64,000 bases of DNA from Aphis gossypii (Eukaryota; Arthropoda; Insecta; Hemiptera; Aphididae), in the NCBI RefSeq assembly GCF_020184175.1, contig NC_065530.1, positions 71,525,260 to 71,589,259 on the forward strand. Direction: 5' to 3'. Numbering within the stretch: the stretch's first letter is position 1; every line of letters begins with the position of its first letter. The translations under genes were made by a program, and so were the position numbers. Of the stretch, positions 21,918 through 34,691 are shown piece by piece. The notes beneath the pieces were generated by a model. It did no database searches. It saw only the letters and a list, made by a program, of their open reading frames with translations, and was not told the origin of the DNA.

Positions 21918-21969
21918 CTGTGTAGCACGAAATTGACGATCGGTCAATGTTACAAAACATGTTAATGTA

Positions 21970-23390
21970 AATTTCTCAAATTCTCACCATAGAGTAATCT
22001 GATTTTAATAACTGGACACACGCGGTTTTCAAAAATTAATCGATTGTGGGTTGGGTACAGAGTAAATATTACTACATTATATTGTTATCGACGCCGTTAT
22101 TATATTACGAATAGTTTTTTCACATATAATTAAACGACATTACGACATTATTCGAAATTCATTGGATTCATTTTTATATGAGGTTTATTCCAAGACCAAG
22201 CTTAGCAAATTAATTATTGAATATATTAGGTACTCTCCACGAAACTTATCGGCAAATTTTTTTTTCAATCGTTCCTTTATTTTTTAAAAACAGTAAATAT
22301 TTTACGTGTTATGGTGTAACATTAAAGTGTGATAATTGCAAGAATTATTATAAAATATATATTATCAAACATTATATAAAATAATAAATTATTCAATATT
22401 ATCCATTTGTATATTAACAGAATATTGAACGAAAGGTCAAATATATTTAAACGTTAAATTTAGATTACAATTTTAATTTTAATCAATGCAATTTTAAATG
22501 TTAAATGATTATTTTAAATACGCTACTTTGTTAAATATTCAATATCAAAATCAAAATGTTATTCAAAATATACAAAGCGATTCACCAAAAATGCTCAACC
22601 TTATTTTTCGTTAAAAGATGATTTTATTCAAATTCTGATTTTGGGAATGTTTAATATACTTAAATACCATACTTTTAAATTGTTGAGACTTTTTGTATTA
22701 CTTAAAGAGTATACTGTGTGATACAAACATCTGTATTTCAAACAAGAATTTCCTTTTTACTCTAAACTATTATTTATTTTAATTTTGATGTACTTAATTC
22801 AAAAATCAAACGAGTAGTTTTTCAGTTATAAACATATTTTTTATATTTAAGATAAAAGTTCTTAAAAATGGTTAAAAAATTTTAAAATAAAAATGTTGTA
22901 TTACAAAGTGTTTATTATATATTATAATTATAATACAGACCGTTTACAAAAATTTTACATTTTAAATTTTTAAATTTATTAAGATTAATATAAATTACAA
23001 ATAAATGTGTAAATATTTGTTAATTTTATTCAATAAAAATTATTTTTGAACAACTAACCTCAATATTATTCAGGTAAAATTTTTAGTACGTTGCACTTCT
23101 TTTTATCGATTATACAAATTATTGTTCATTATAATTTAAGTATAAAATCTGTACGACATTTTTTGTGTAAAAAATATTATTGATTATATAATCGTAAAAT
23201 AAGTTTTTCTATAATTATTACTTACTCTAACAATTTAAAAAAAAAATACCATTATATTTTATGTGTACATAGATATAGTACAATTTATTAGTATAATTAT
23301 AATTTAAACCTATAAAATCGTAAAAATCAAGTTACCCAATACTATTTAATGTACTCGTGAATGAGTGCTAGAAAAAACCAATCTACTGTT
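21970..23390. other. AT-rich non-genic sequence
   Basis: A donor-like GTGAGA near 21984 on the minus strand could close a very short exon upstream of 21917, but no frame is clean. The rest is low-complexity A/T with no supported feature. Confidence 0.45.
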
Positions 23391-23396
23391 TCGCAG

Positions 23397-23466
23397 ATTA
23401 ATTAAGAGAAAATCCGTTGACTGCTGGACAAAGGAGAAAATTAGATCATCTAAAGCGGCTGATTAG
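23397..23466 (+). CDS. Candidate terminal coding exon
   Basis: A good acceptor (ATCTACTGTTTCGCAG) precedes 22 open codons in phase 2: LIKRKSVDCWTKEKIRSSKA, then AD and TAG. The basic, varied composition stands out in a sequence that is otherwise A/T only. It could be the C-terminus of a plus-strand gene or a fossil. The upstream exon is unknown. Confidence 0.22.
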
Positions 23467-24266
23467 TTTTTCCAAACAGTAAGTTTTTATAAATTTTCTA
23501 AGAGTCGACGTACCATGACTGGACATATAGAAATAATAGGTTTCCCCACTGAGCTTAACTTTATTAAATATATACCTGCAACATTGCGTTTGCCATCATT
23601 ATTTTTAACTTGTGGGAATAGAATAAATAAATTTGTACTTGCGTAGAGATTTCTTTACTCGGAATATCTATCATTCTGAAAAAAATGAACTGTACAATGT
23701 TAAATATAATACATTATTAAATAAGTGTTTATCTACATTTAAATATCTTTTATATTAATCGTTAGTAAATAATATATCTACAAATTTAATAATTGACATT
23801 GTTATAAATATTAAATGCTGATAATTAATTTCAAAAACTTCTATTTTCGTGCTATTTATGACTTACGAATCTCATCGCTTTAAATTTTTTTTTTTTTTTT
23901 AAGAAATATATATTTGTATAATTAATGGATAACTAATTTCCTTATTTAATTTCAAGAATTTATTTTTTTATTTTAAAGTACAGAATTGTTTTTTCCTTAA
24001 CCAATTTAAAATGTAAGATAATTTCTAACAAAAACACGAATACTATTGATTAGCCCTAATACAATCGTATGCAACGTCTTATTGTTGTATAGTTATTTCA
24101 CTTTCATCGTCTTAAAGCCACTACCAGTCGGCAGTCAGTGAATATCAACAGTCGCTGATTACCATCACGTGGTTTACCGTACACGGTTTTTATCGAGAGT
24201 AAAAATAACAGAACAATTTAAGTATAAGGTGAAACGTATACGAGACAATTGAGGGTGGTTTGTGAC

Positions 24267-24293
24267 ATGGAAAATAAAACCACGTATTTACGA
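24267..24293 (+). CDS. Candidate first coding exon (9 codons)
   Basis: The ATG has G at -3 and G at +4, reads MENKTTYLR and meets a strong donor (GTGAGC) in phase 0. Without splicing the frame runs about 23 more codons into the (AC)n tract and stops. The combination of CpG patch, strong start and strong donor is what a first exon looks like. The downstream exon is not found. Confidence 0.25.
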
Positions 24294-24365
24294 GTGAGCG
24301 GGTATGAGGGTGGTAACTGTGCTCCCCATTGCTTTACCCCGGTCGCTACACACACACGAACATAG

Positions 24366-24382
24366 ACACACACACACACACG
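24366..24382. repeat. (AC)n microsatellite
   Basis: About eight AC units, preceded by a shorter interrupted AC run at 24349-24360. Confidence 0.85.
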
Positions 24383-24699
24383 CATACAAACCTACCAGGA
24401 AGAGCCGAAAAATCGGCAGTGAAAACTCAGTTCGGGACGCAGGAAATGGCGTGTTTGTTCTGGTGTTGACAAGAGATTTATTTTAGGCTATCGGCGATAG
24501 ATTAAAACAAACTGCTGCGGACTGGTTGCGAACCGGGGAAACGTCCCGAGGTTTTACTTATTTGGCTGGTTTTTTCCTTCCAATATTCTACTCCACCATT
24601 TTCTCTGAGCCACGCACCCCTCAACCACCCTTAAATCACTCCGAGCGTTCCATTTCGAATTCTACTGATCATTGTTTTTATATACGATGACGTCACATA

Positions 24700-27600
24700 A
24701 AATGCACCTATTCCATACAGTTTGTGTATATCCGAGTTATGTTTTGAACATGAAAAAAACAATAATAATAATAATAACGATCTTTTTCACATCTATGATA
24801 TAGATGGGTATAGACTACAGACCTGTATAATATGTCAAATCAACATTATTACCATTATTAACATATTAGGTAAACTGCAATTTATCACACTATTATATTA
24901 TTGTTGGACATGTTTAATACGATTTACATTTTTCATTAAAATTATTAAAATAAAGGAAATATTTAATTTCCATGTGCCAAGACTTAAAAACAAATTTATA
25001 AACGCAGTTCGAATATTTGAATTTAAGTTACATTAGATGGAAAAAACTTCAAGTTCAATTATATAATAATCATAGGTTTAATGATTTACGTTGAATAATA
25101 TAATAATGTTTATGTTTTAAAGACAATACAATAGTATAATTAAATTAGCATAATATAACATTTTGTATTATGTCAATTCACATAAAATAAAAATTAGTCT
25201 TACTTAGTAATATTTGTATATTGAACTAAACATTCATTTTTATACTAATAAAACAACAATAATTAAACATCAAAGTGTGTGTTCAAACTTAATCCAAAAT
25301 AATACAATAATGTCGGACGTAATAGGATCATGTGTAATAAATAATAGTGTGTTCTTTGCAAAAAATATATCGGTCGTTTTTTCGACATTGCACAATTAAG
25401 CATTCTTTACCACGCCATTATTCACCGTGACTATATTACTATAACCTGCAGGTATCCATAGCAGGACGATAATGGTTACCGGAAGGACATTATCAATTTA
25501 TGGGCAATGCCATTTAACATTTTATATGTTTACTGTTTAAAACTGCGTCAATGAATTTTACCATTGAATTAACTATATATATATTTGTATAATTTATATA
25601 TTTCACGCCATGGGACGAAAACCATAAATTATATAATATGACTTAAAATATTGTATTACTCGTCTACAAACGGATTGTATACTTAATCTTGCGTTAATAT
25701 TATATTTAATTCATTCGATCAACATAATTTTAATATACATGGTTAATCATTAATCATGCTCACTCTTATTTTTCATTTAACAATAAATTTATTCAATTTT
25801 TTATTTTTAGAATGTGTAAATAGTTTTATTTAATTATAGCTAAGATAACTCGTCCAAACCCATCATCGTTATTTTTTAACTAGTACAAATGTCAAGAATT
25901 TTTTTAGGTAATAATTTTTTATAGTTTGTTAATTCAATTAATAATATTTGAATGATTGATGTGTATCTAATCAAAACAAGTAGTTTTCATCGGACTTATT
26001 ATTGAGATTTACAAGTCCATACACAAGATCTATGATAAAATAAAAGATAAATTATTTTTTATTCACGATTATATGAAACATTTCACTTTTTTTGCTGTTG
26101 AGTTATACTTTTGTGTTTCTTGAACAAGTGTAATATTATTAACCGAGTATATGGTTGAAAACAATAACGGTCGAGTATAATTTATGGTCGACTCATATTT
26201 TGCATGCATAACAGTACCGCTCGTTAGGAAAATGACGAATGAGTATGTCGTGCATTCCTTAGTATTAATATACGGACGTTTAGTTTAATTAAAACGTTCA
26301 GCTATCAATGTTTCCGTGAGACGATTAATGTTGTCGTTTTATAGTTTATTTCATAATATGGATACCACATACAAGTTGTATACCTTAGGTTCAAAATATA
26401 TACAAAAATAATATCGTCATATTCCAAAAATGATATAGCTTATAAAACATTAGTTATTTCCAGAAATTGTTTATTTTAAAATTTTTATTTTTTAATAGAT
26501 TATATTATATTTATTGTATACCTATTACTCACCATCACCACATTTATCTCAGAATAATATATATTAGAGTTTTATTATATTATATATATAATATAGAGAA
26601 ACCAGCTGACTCATTTGTATAATAATATCTAACATTTGCAGGTTATACACAATATTATACATCATACATATATATATATATTAATATTATATAATACCTT
26701 ATTTATGCAAGTATTTAACCGTTTAAATAATATGATAAAATAAACATAATAATATTGAATTGAGTATTAAATAAATATGTATTTATATCAATAATAAAAT
26801 TAATATTCAAAATAATTCGCAAAATTGAATTTTATAAATAAATGTAACAGCACTATTTATTTGTATACACATCAAAACAAAATGTACCTAAGTATATGCA
26901 TTTTAAAACAACTAAAAAATAGTACACTTGGTGGTTACTTTAATTTTGTTTACCATACATTTTATAGTGTATAACATATTACGTTTTAGCGTGATATGGA
27001 AATACAACGTTTTGTAATAATATTTAGATTTAGTTCGTTTTTCTATATTTCGTTTATACCAAGCTAAAAATTTCCATGAAAAATACAACAGATTTTTAAT
27101 ATAATTTTCAAGTTTTGGATTAATATTACGTACGAAAATAGTAGTATAATAGTATGTTATATAACAATTACCTAACAACATTTAACATAATAATTGAATA
27201 CGGTTTAATTTGATTTGACCACGTCAGTCGATTTCTTGTTATTTTTTAAATAATCGATTTATTACTAAGTTTACAATATTTTGGAAATAGTACGTTTTGA
27301 AATATCTAATCGTTGAATACATTCACGTATTATACAATATATAGGCCTCATATTAAACTTTACACAAAGCGAATATAGGATCTATTATTATAATAATTAG
27401 TTGACTGACTAGGTTCAAGTAATCAAAATATGTATTATCCAAAAATCAATTAAGCAGAAACGTCATAAAGATATGTGTATATAATTCAGTGTATATAATA
27501 TTGTTATACTTTAACTTGAGATTCAATAAAAAAAACAGCAAACACCGACAATCGATTTTATATTTTTATTCAATCGGCAAATCGATAAATTCATAAGCAC
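24700..27600. other. AT-rich non-genic sequence
   Basis: I see no supported gene. There is a short (AAT)n run near 24760 and many TA tracts at 26560-26700. A slightly GC-richer patch at 25420-25500 has a 5-bp inverted repeat (CCTGC, GCAGG) but no coding frame. Confidence 0.5.
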
Positions 27601-27708
27601 AGCAAATTTGTGTGTCTGCAGTGTTTACGTTGATGCATTGAGAAAAGAAAGTTAGGAGAAAACTTTCAAAGTCACTTTATAGACGACCGCTTTAAATTAA
27701 ATATATAG

Positions 27709-27794
27709 GACGCGAATCCCGAGATATTGTCTCGGACGAGATGAACGCACTATCCGTGCAGAGTCAATTAACTGCCCCCACCATACCTTATTAA
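27709..27794 (+). CDS. Candidate terminal coding exon or fossil, 27 codons
   Basis: After a weak acceptor (AAATATATAG) the plus strand reads RESRDIVSDEMNALSVQSQL and then TAPTIPY and TAA. Composition is well mixed and CpG-containing inside AT-rich flanks. The minus strand is also open here (QLIDSARIVRSSRPRQYLG), so the strand is uncertain. No family is recognised. Confidence 0.18.
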
Positions 27795-27799
27795 CAATT

Positions 27800-29740
27800 A
27801 TTACACTCGATATTTTAATAGTGATGAAGCGGATCCATAGTACACCATTAACGAATATACTTTACACATTGTGTTAAACTACATTAATCTCTTATGTATT
27901 TTTATTTATGTATAGAACGTCAAATTGAAAATTAATTTTTCCCGATAAAATATTGAAATCATTAATGAATAACTTCATCTATCACACTGAAATCAAAAAT
28001 AGTAAAATCCTAGAAACGTTATATCCGATGACACGCAGTTACTAATTGAACAATTTACTACTTTGTTAAATTATTTTACATCATTCTATTATAAAAGAAG
28101 ATAATATTATGAGAGTAAAAAATTAAATTGAATTTTACGTGTACATATTTTCTAGAAAAAAACACTTAAGCCGTAAGTACTAAAAATTGCATTAACATTG
28201 TTTCTATTATTTAGAAAAAAATGTCTTCAGTGATGGAGAATGGAGATAAGAGAATTTATTCCGGCTGTTACTCAAACTCGATTCAATCATCTAAAGAATT
28301 ATTCATATTTTAATTTTAATTTTTTAAAAATAAAATGCAGAAAAATTAATATAAACATTAATGTTATTCATAATTGAATGAAAATATATATATATTTTTA
28401 ACTTTGTTAACATATAATTTAATTTAGTATTTCTCAGATCATTATTGTTATTATTATTATTGGTGTATTATAATGTATTTAGGTATGAATGGTAGTTAGT
28501 AGTAGTAGTATTCAATTAAAACGTCAATGATTGTCATTTTAGATAATAAAAAAACCCACTTGATGTTTTTCGTTTTTTTTTTATTTACAAGAAAAAAATA
28601 TAAAAGCTTATCATTTACACTTTACGTAAAATAAAAAAAAATATATATAGAAAAAAGTAATTTTAACTATAAACGTTGTATTGTATCGTATTATATATAA
28701 AACTATTAATAGCATTTTATCTGTATAAACAAAAAATGGAAAAATAGATTACGTTAATTTATTTGTACTTTTTGGTAATCACAAATCACGGCACAGAATG
28801 TGATAAACATTGTGGATATCCACGTAACGGAAATCCAACTTTAGAAAATATATACAAAGTTATTCATAAACCATGATTACTTTTTTTTCTTCAATGTTTT
28901 AATTATTCAAAATCTAATTATCTAAATATTCTTAAATACCGCATATTTTTTAATTACTGAAATGTTCAAACTATTTACGGTCAAATATGGAGAGATCCAA
29001 AGTTCTATTTTTTAAATGAGAATCTCTTTTTCTGCTATAAATTATTTAATGAATAATATTTTTGTAAATTTTTATGTATCAGAATTAAAATTCGAATAGT
29101 TTTTGAGTTGCTAAACTTTGTGTACATAATAATAAATTTATAGTAATGGATTTTAAAACAAGCTGGATTTGAAAGTTTTAGTTATTTATGTTAATCTATT
29201 AACATTTAAATTTGTAAGAATAATCTAAATATAATAAATTCTAGAAACAATATTACATCTATTTGATATTTTTGTAAAATAAATTTAAAGACTATTATCC
29301 ATATTATAAACATTTTAATAATAAGGACATTAAAATTTTCAATTAAATTATCCGTTAAATAATTTATTGTAAAAAAAGGGTTTTCATTTTAAAAACTGAA
29401 ATTTGTATTATCACCGAACACTAAGTAGTACAAAAAAGTATCGAGAATTTGAAAATATATTGTTTAAGTATATTTAAACATCACGAACAATAAAATTTAA
29501 ATAAATTCATAGTTAAATGAAAAAATCAAGCATGCTTTGAATCACTCTGTGTACAAATATAGATAGGTAGGTATAATATTATACAATCATTAATCCGTAT
29601 TAACGATCGTACACCGATAATATTCTCATTGTGCTGAATAATGTACATAACATATCGGAATTTGTGGAGGGTGTCAATATCATAATAATAATTAATATAG
29701 CCATAAATACATACAAGCACCTCGTAACATTGATGTACGT
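27800..29740. other. AT-rich non-genic sequence
   Basis: No supported feature beyond short simple repeats, for example TTATTATTATTATT near 28447. Confidence 0.5.
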
Positions 29741-29749
29741 AATATTTTT

Positions 29750-30080
29750 CACTTGACTGCTGTGTGGGCTAACCGCGAAGACAACGAATGCTAGTTTTTT
29801 CAGTGACGGAAATTTCACATTTTAAATTATTATCTCTCATAACATAACAATAGTGTACGGACGATTGTCGGTCGGTAAAAGTGAAGTTATGATAAAAAAT
29901 AAGGTATCTTGTCATCTGCTCGTCCCCCTCCGCGTACCTTAATGACCACCGATAACGATAATATACGGATTACGCTGCACTGTCAGTATGGCCAAAGCAC
30001 GTTATTTTAAGCATTGGCATAGCCAAAATGTTATATTTTGGAGTAGTGGAACAGGATCGAACTATACTTAAGTTACAATA
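29750..30080. other. Moderately GC-rich patch
   Basis: There are CpG-containing words (AACCGCGAAGAC, CTCCGCGTACC, GATTACGCTGCAC) without a convincing frame or splice pair. It may be regulatory. I cannot say more. Confidence 0.25.
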
Positions 30081-30949
30081 ACCCGATGTGCCTTTCTCTC
30101 TATTCCTTTGAAAAAAATAAATGTTTGCAAATTAAATATAAATTAAACAGACTTCACAAACTCACGCACGCATTCTTTAACACATTTTTTATAATAATTG
30201 TCTTTTTCTTGTATTTATATATACATATAAATATAAATACAAAATAACTTATAAGCATCAACTTTTATGTTTTTAATGGCAATTCCATTTTTGCAGAACA
30301 CAACTCAAAGATAAGAAATATGTATAATATTTTTTTGAGCCGCTGTTTTATGTTTGTTTAATATTTCGGGTGAAATACGATTAACTTTGTAATACATTTT
30401 TAGGAAAAATAAGAAATGTAAAGTTATAAAATGTAAAATAAAACAAAAACCAGTAAAAGATTTCGTTTTTTATACTATTTACATAACCCAACTATAAATT
30501 GTTTTGATTATTTAACATCAACTACACTCGCACTGTTCGTTAAGTTTCCAACGAAGTATGTCTGATAAAATAATTAGTCAGTTAAAGTTTCTAAATATCT
30601 AGATTTCCTATTTCCTTAGTAATATAACCACTTTAAAGTAAGTAATGAATAATAATCCCTATATTATAAGCCGATGGATTTACTTGAAAAAATATTGCCC
30701 CCCGGATTCCGTATAGTATTTGTATAGTATTTATCTCCATATTTTTTTTTATCATTATATTATTTATTTATTATTATAGAAACAAATAACGTCATACGTT
30801 TTGATTAAAAAAATCAAAACTCTAAAGTCATGATGAGCACAACAAATATGTACTTCCTGATATAATGTAAACAATATATTATACATATAACGTTGTAAGT
30901 ACCTCCCGACTACATTCTATTTAGGTACCTACTCGGCTATTTAGTCACG

Positions 30950-31870
30950 TTTATGATTCGGTCTGGTGGCGCGGCATGACTGTTAAAACAGTACAAAATA
31001 TCATGTGTTTAATTCGTTATTAGTTTTTCGGATTGACTTAAATACGGTTTGAGGCAGGGCTTAGCCCTTCGATCCCTTTCCTCCCGCCGCCGCCACGGCC
31101 AATGTAGTGTTGCAGATAGGAAATATAGCGGATGGCGACGAGGCGGCGGCGGACGAGTGAGGTGACGATGCGTGGTGTCGGATCAGGCGTTGTAGGGGAG
31201 GTACGGGTAGGAGTATAGAATCGCGAGCCCGATAGTAGCGTTCGTCGTGCGGCGGCAATAATAAATGTGCGACAGGTTAATACTTGCGCACACGCTCATT
31301 AAGTCCGTCCGGCGCGTTAAACGGCGAGCGGAGGGGGCTGGCGGTGCGCCGTCGGATGGCGTACTGTTTGCGGGGGACAAACGCGCGACCGACCCGATAA
31401 TATTTTGTCCGATTTGCTTAATCAACCGCGTCATCTCTCCCGGATTTATACCTGTCAGTCGGCGTGACGTCCGGGATAAACACGATGCACGGCTGTTGGC
31501 TTCGCGCGAGCCCGTCTGGCGGGCTGTGCGAATAAACAATAATATACGGTATTATGCGATACACTCGTACGCGTACATAATAATATTATAACATAAGCCA
31601 GTCGTGTGTTCGCCGCGGTGCATGTATATTTATCCGGACGAGTCGTCACTATATTATACTTACGAATAAATCGGGCTGCAGCGATGACTTCGGCAGCGAG
31701 ATCATTAATTGAACGTATAATACGTAATAATAAAATAACGTGTTATAATAATATGTTCTACGAAAAAAACTTTATCGACGGCGATTGGCGACGCCTACAA
31801 TTCCAAAGCAATTTTTTCCCGTGGTCTACGCGGTTTTCTCGACGTATGGGGTTTCTCGACCTATACGCAT
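30950..31870 (-). promoter_or_regulatory. CpG-dense island with minus-strand first-exon signal
   Basis: The CpG-dense core is about 31065-31540 (GCCGCCGCCAC, GGCGGCGGCGGACG, GCGCGTTAAACGGCGAGCGG). It continues more weakly to 31870. On the minus strand a strong donor (GTAAGTAT) lies at 31663-31656, directly after a short ATG-started frame (31664-31705). Long frames open on both strands in the core look like composition effects, since none has a recognisable sequence. The donor suggests transcription to the left, but a bidirectional promoter is possible. Confidence 0.42.
31664..31705 (-). CDS. Candidate first coding exon (14 codons)
   Basis: On the minus strand an ATG reads MISLPKSSLQPDLF and runs into a strong donor (GTAAGTAT) in phase 0. 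Start context is weak (T at -3). The phase would fit the 11.6 kb exon, which is phase 0. It sits inside the 31 kb CpG island. Confidence 0.22.
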
Positions 31871-32087
31871 GGTTTTCACTTTTTATACAGTTCAAATATT
31901 AGTATTTTATATTTCCCCTAAATATTTGATTGAAATTCAGGTTTACAGCTAAACAATTATACGAAATATGTTTAAGGCTTAAAAATTTGAAATACTTTAG
32001 ATCGGACACGTCTTGCTATAGTATCCTGTCTAAGAAACTAAAACAATAATATCGAATTCGAGATTAATTTGTTATTCGTTCGTCCAG

Positions 32088-32234
32088 ATTAGGTACCGCG
32101 AATCAAAAGAACGATCGTTGCGAATGCAGTTTATCCCCTCACTTTCCATCACCAAAACATTCCTACCATATCCGCCGGACAGATCAGTTTTAGAAGTTCC
32201 GATATTTCACTATCTTTTGGTTCCCCTAAGATAA
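32088..32234 (+). CDS. Candidate terminal exon, two frames open
   Basis: A good acceptor (TTGTTATTCGTTCGTCCAG) precedes a less AT-rich segment. In phase 2 it reads LGTANQKNDRCECSLSPHFP and continues to TAG at 32191-32193. In phase 0 it reads RYRESKERSLRMQF (from the second codon) and continues to TAA at 32232-32234. Both look more coding-like than their surroundings, and I cannot choose. It may be a conserved non-coding element instead. Confidence 0.2.
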   Translation: MRYRESKERSLRMQFIPSLSITKTFLPYPPDRSVLEVPIFHYLLVPLR

Positions 32235-32255
32235 AACTCAACCCCAAAGTTATAT

Positions 32256-32273
32256 ATATATATATATATTTTA
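32256..32273. repeat. (TA)n tract
   Basis: About nine TA units. Confidence 0.8.
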
Positions 32274-32299
32274 CTCTTCAACATTTGGGGTGATTGTAT

Positions 32300-33720
32300 A
32301 TAAACATTTTCCACGTATTCCCTCAGGCATTGACGACGTCTCGGATGTTTTTCTTTCAATAATATTACAGATTTTCGGTATCAAACTCATATCCCATATA
32401 ATATACTGATTAGTGATGTCGAAAACTTTTCACTCCTACGAATCGGTAAAAACATATCGGAAGTGCAATTTGGAATAAAAAAAATATATACCTATACTTA
32501 TCCGCTTTGCGACAATAAACAACCACTATGAAAACCATATACCAACTGTTGTACTTATTCATATGAGCAAAGTATAAACGCATTATTAATACAATATGTT
32601 ATCGTTAGTTATGATAATTAAAACAATAAATTGACTAGGTGTTATTATATTTATTTTGTCATATACCTACGGTCTTAACATTTTTTTTTAAATTTCCATG
32701 AATATTTGGGAAAAATGTATTAGATAAGGTTTATATAATTTTCAGAGTAAGCACATGAAGTACAATATCTATATTTATTATTTTGTAAAGTAGAAAAAGA
32801 ATGCTTCTTTTATAAATATTTGTATTCACAATATTTTTTTCAATAATATTTTGACACTCACGTAGAGATAATGTTGTTAATAAATATACAATATTTATTT
32901 GATCACGCATATATCAAATTATATATTATTTTTAAATATTTAAAAAAAAAAAAAGAGATTTAACATTTAAGATTATTATTTAATGGAAGAGTATCAAATA
33001 TAAGTTATAAATCAAGAAAATGACTATAAATATTTTTTAAGTCAAAATTAATACTTAGAAATAACAGAACATACTCATTTCAGTGTTTTACTGCTCAATA
33101 ATAAAATACACATGATATTTACTATACAGCACACCAGTTATCTACTTTCTACCATTTTATACGTATACTTAAGTATATAACCAAGCACCCAATTTATCCT
33201 TTCAGTTCAGCTTTTTAGCCTTTCGTCTACATCAGTTCAGTATATTTTACATCGACTAGCAAAATTAACTTAAGACGTATACAAAACTATAAATATGATA
33301 TTGTCTATAATTTGATACTAACTAATTATATCTATATTGATGAATGACGTTAATTCATATATTTGAAATTAAATTGTACCATATTAATACGCACGTAGCT
33401 ATAGTTATAGTCTATAGTAAATTATAATCTATAATCCTATGTAATATCTTAACAATTTTTCCACTTTCTCAAAACACAATTTAACAACAACAATAATTGT
33501 TTTCTCCTCGTTAGATGAACTTTACATTAATAATAAGTTCAAAAGAATACGTTTTTCTATTTTAAAACTAATACAAATAATATTGTATTGAGATCTGTCC
33601 AGTATATTATTTTATGAGCTATGGCTATATAACTTACATATTGACCTCACTTTACTATTAATATTATAATGTAAATATCCCAGTAAACACGTGTGCGTAA
33701 GCGTGTAAATTATTTGAAAT
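32300..33720. other. AT-rich non-genic sequence
   Basis: I see nothing supported here. A run of A near 32941 and general A/T content dominate. Confidence 0.5.
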
Positions 33721-33778
33721 CCTTTAACGCCGGTCATTTTACATTCCATCTGCCTAGTTGCGTTGTTGTTGTTTAAAG

Positions 33779-33897
33779 CCCGAAATACATCATTTTCCGA
33801 GAGAGTAACGAGCACGAATTCTTCAGATGACGGCTATAATACTATGATGGCTGGCGGACGAACGGCATGCGAGTCTCCGCCGTTGCATTCGACAAAG
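33779..33897 (+). CDS. Candidate 119-nt coding exon, Ser/Thr/Gly-rich
   Basis: A T/G-rich tract ending in TTTAAAG precedes the segment and a good donor (ACAAAG then GTAAAG) follows. The frame is phase 1 to 0 and reads RNTSFSERVTSTNSSDDGYN, then MMAGGRTACESPPLHSTK. This Ser/Thr-rich, CpG-containing reading is typical of a disordered protein region and unlike random AT-rich DNA. Without splicing the frame stays open to TAG at 33976-33978 (ending TTVVTR) and, upstream, to about 33721 through a hydrophobic stretch (ICLVALLF). A single open exon is therefore an alternative. No family is recognised. Confidence 0.33.
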
Positions 33898-33999
33898 GTA
33901 AAGGACCGTCGTGCGGTGTATGTGCTCCCCACAAAGCGACATGTTGATAAAACATCTACGACGGTAGTAACAAGGTAGTATAGTTAAAGTCTCTTTCTC

Positions 34000-34540
34000 T
34001 CTCTATACATAATATATTTATTATATAATATTATGATATAAATTATAACATATACATTATACACGCTCTTACTCTCCCATAGTTTTCTCATAAGCATGTC
34101 TCCTCAATAGTTGCTTGTACAACACTAGAATACTGTTACTGCACGTACAGCAATATGTTTATTATATTACAAGTCAGCGGTATACTTTGGTATACTGTTT
34201 ACCTGCAGTAACATTCTTTGGTGGACGGTTTTCTCGTTGTATTTGCATATACCTCATCCAAACGCAACGATCGTTTTTACCCAGTCAACCATCCTGAACT
34301 GTTGCTATGATAATATAATATATTAAATATAGGTTTTTTTATAGTAATAATAACGATATACCGAATCCGTTAAAGTATTGTAAAATATGATATCGTACCT
34401 ATGCTTTATGACAACTTTTAGGTCGATAAACGAAAATTGTATGACTGAGACAACGATGTAGTAGTTCTTTCTACGCTAAATTTAAAAATTATTTTACATA
34501 ATATAATGTATATTTTGATATATTATTAAAAAAGCTTTAA
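34000..34540. other. AT-rich sequence with a TC-rich tract
   Basis: Holds a short TCTCTTTCTCTCTCT-type tract near 33989-34005 and no supported gene. Confidence 0.45.
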
Positions 34541-34543
34541 TAC

Positions 34544-34691
34544 CCTAGAAATCATTTTATCCGAGAGAAATATACGAGCGTATAGAGGTGGTTTTGGATC
34601 ATCGTAATCATATTTAACTTCTCCTTTTGATACTTCAAGTTTCTGAACATATTGTAAGGCATAATACATTTCAGTATCAATGGAATTAAGA
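34544..34691 (-). CDS. Candidate 148-nt coding exon
   Basis: On the minus strand an acceptor (GCTCCCTACCTATAG) precedes 49 open codons. The donor is modest (TCTAGG then GTATTA). The reading is phase 2 to 0 and balanced: LNSIDTEMYYALQYVQKLEV, then SKGEVKYDYDDPKPPLYARI, then FLSDKMISR. Charged and aromatic residues are mixed as in real proteins. The phase-2 entry matches the phase-2 exit of the exon at 61870-61982. I considered neuropeptide precursors (no dibasic amidation site fits) and found no match. Among all short segments here its composition is the most protein-like. Confidence 0.38.

Larger units (their letters stand above)
24090..24560 (+). promoter_or_regulatory. Candidate plus-strand promoter and first-exon region
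   Basis: The sequence turns less AT-rich near 24110. It holds arthropod initiator-like TCAGT (about 24135), a CACGTG E-box (24166-24171) and, downstream, an ATG in strong context with a GTGAGC donor. Further right are an (AC)n tract (about 24366-24382) and CpG-containing sequence. Promoter identity and start site are inferred from motif order only. Confidence 0.35.

Noticed and set aside
24304..24486. Sixty-codon plus-strand frame with a His/Thr run
   Set aside because: The run is the (AC)n microsatellite translated. No support outside the repeat.
26912..27181. 89-codon minus-strand open run
   Set aside because: K/Y/I/N-rich reading with no other support. Treated as chance.
31061..31650. 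Frames of 100-118 codons on both strands
   Set aside because: They arise from GC-rich composition in the CpG island. No recognisable protein sequence and no consistent start or splice context.
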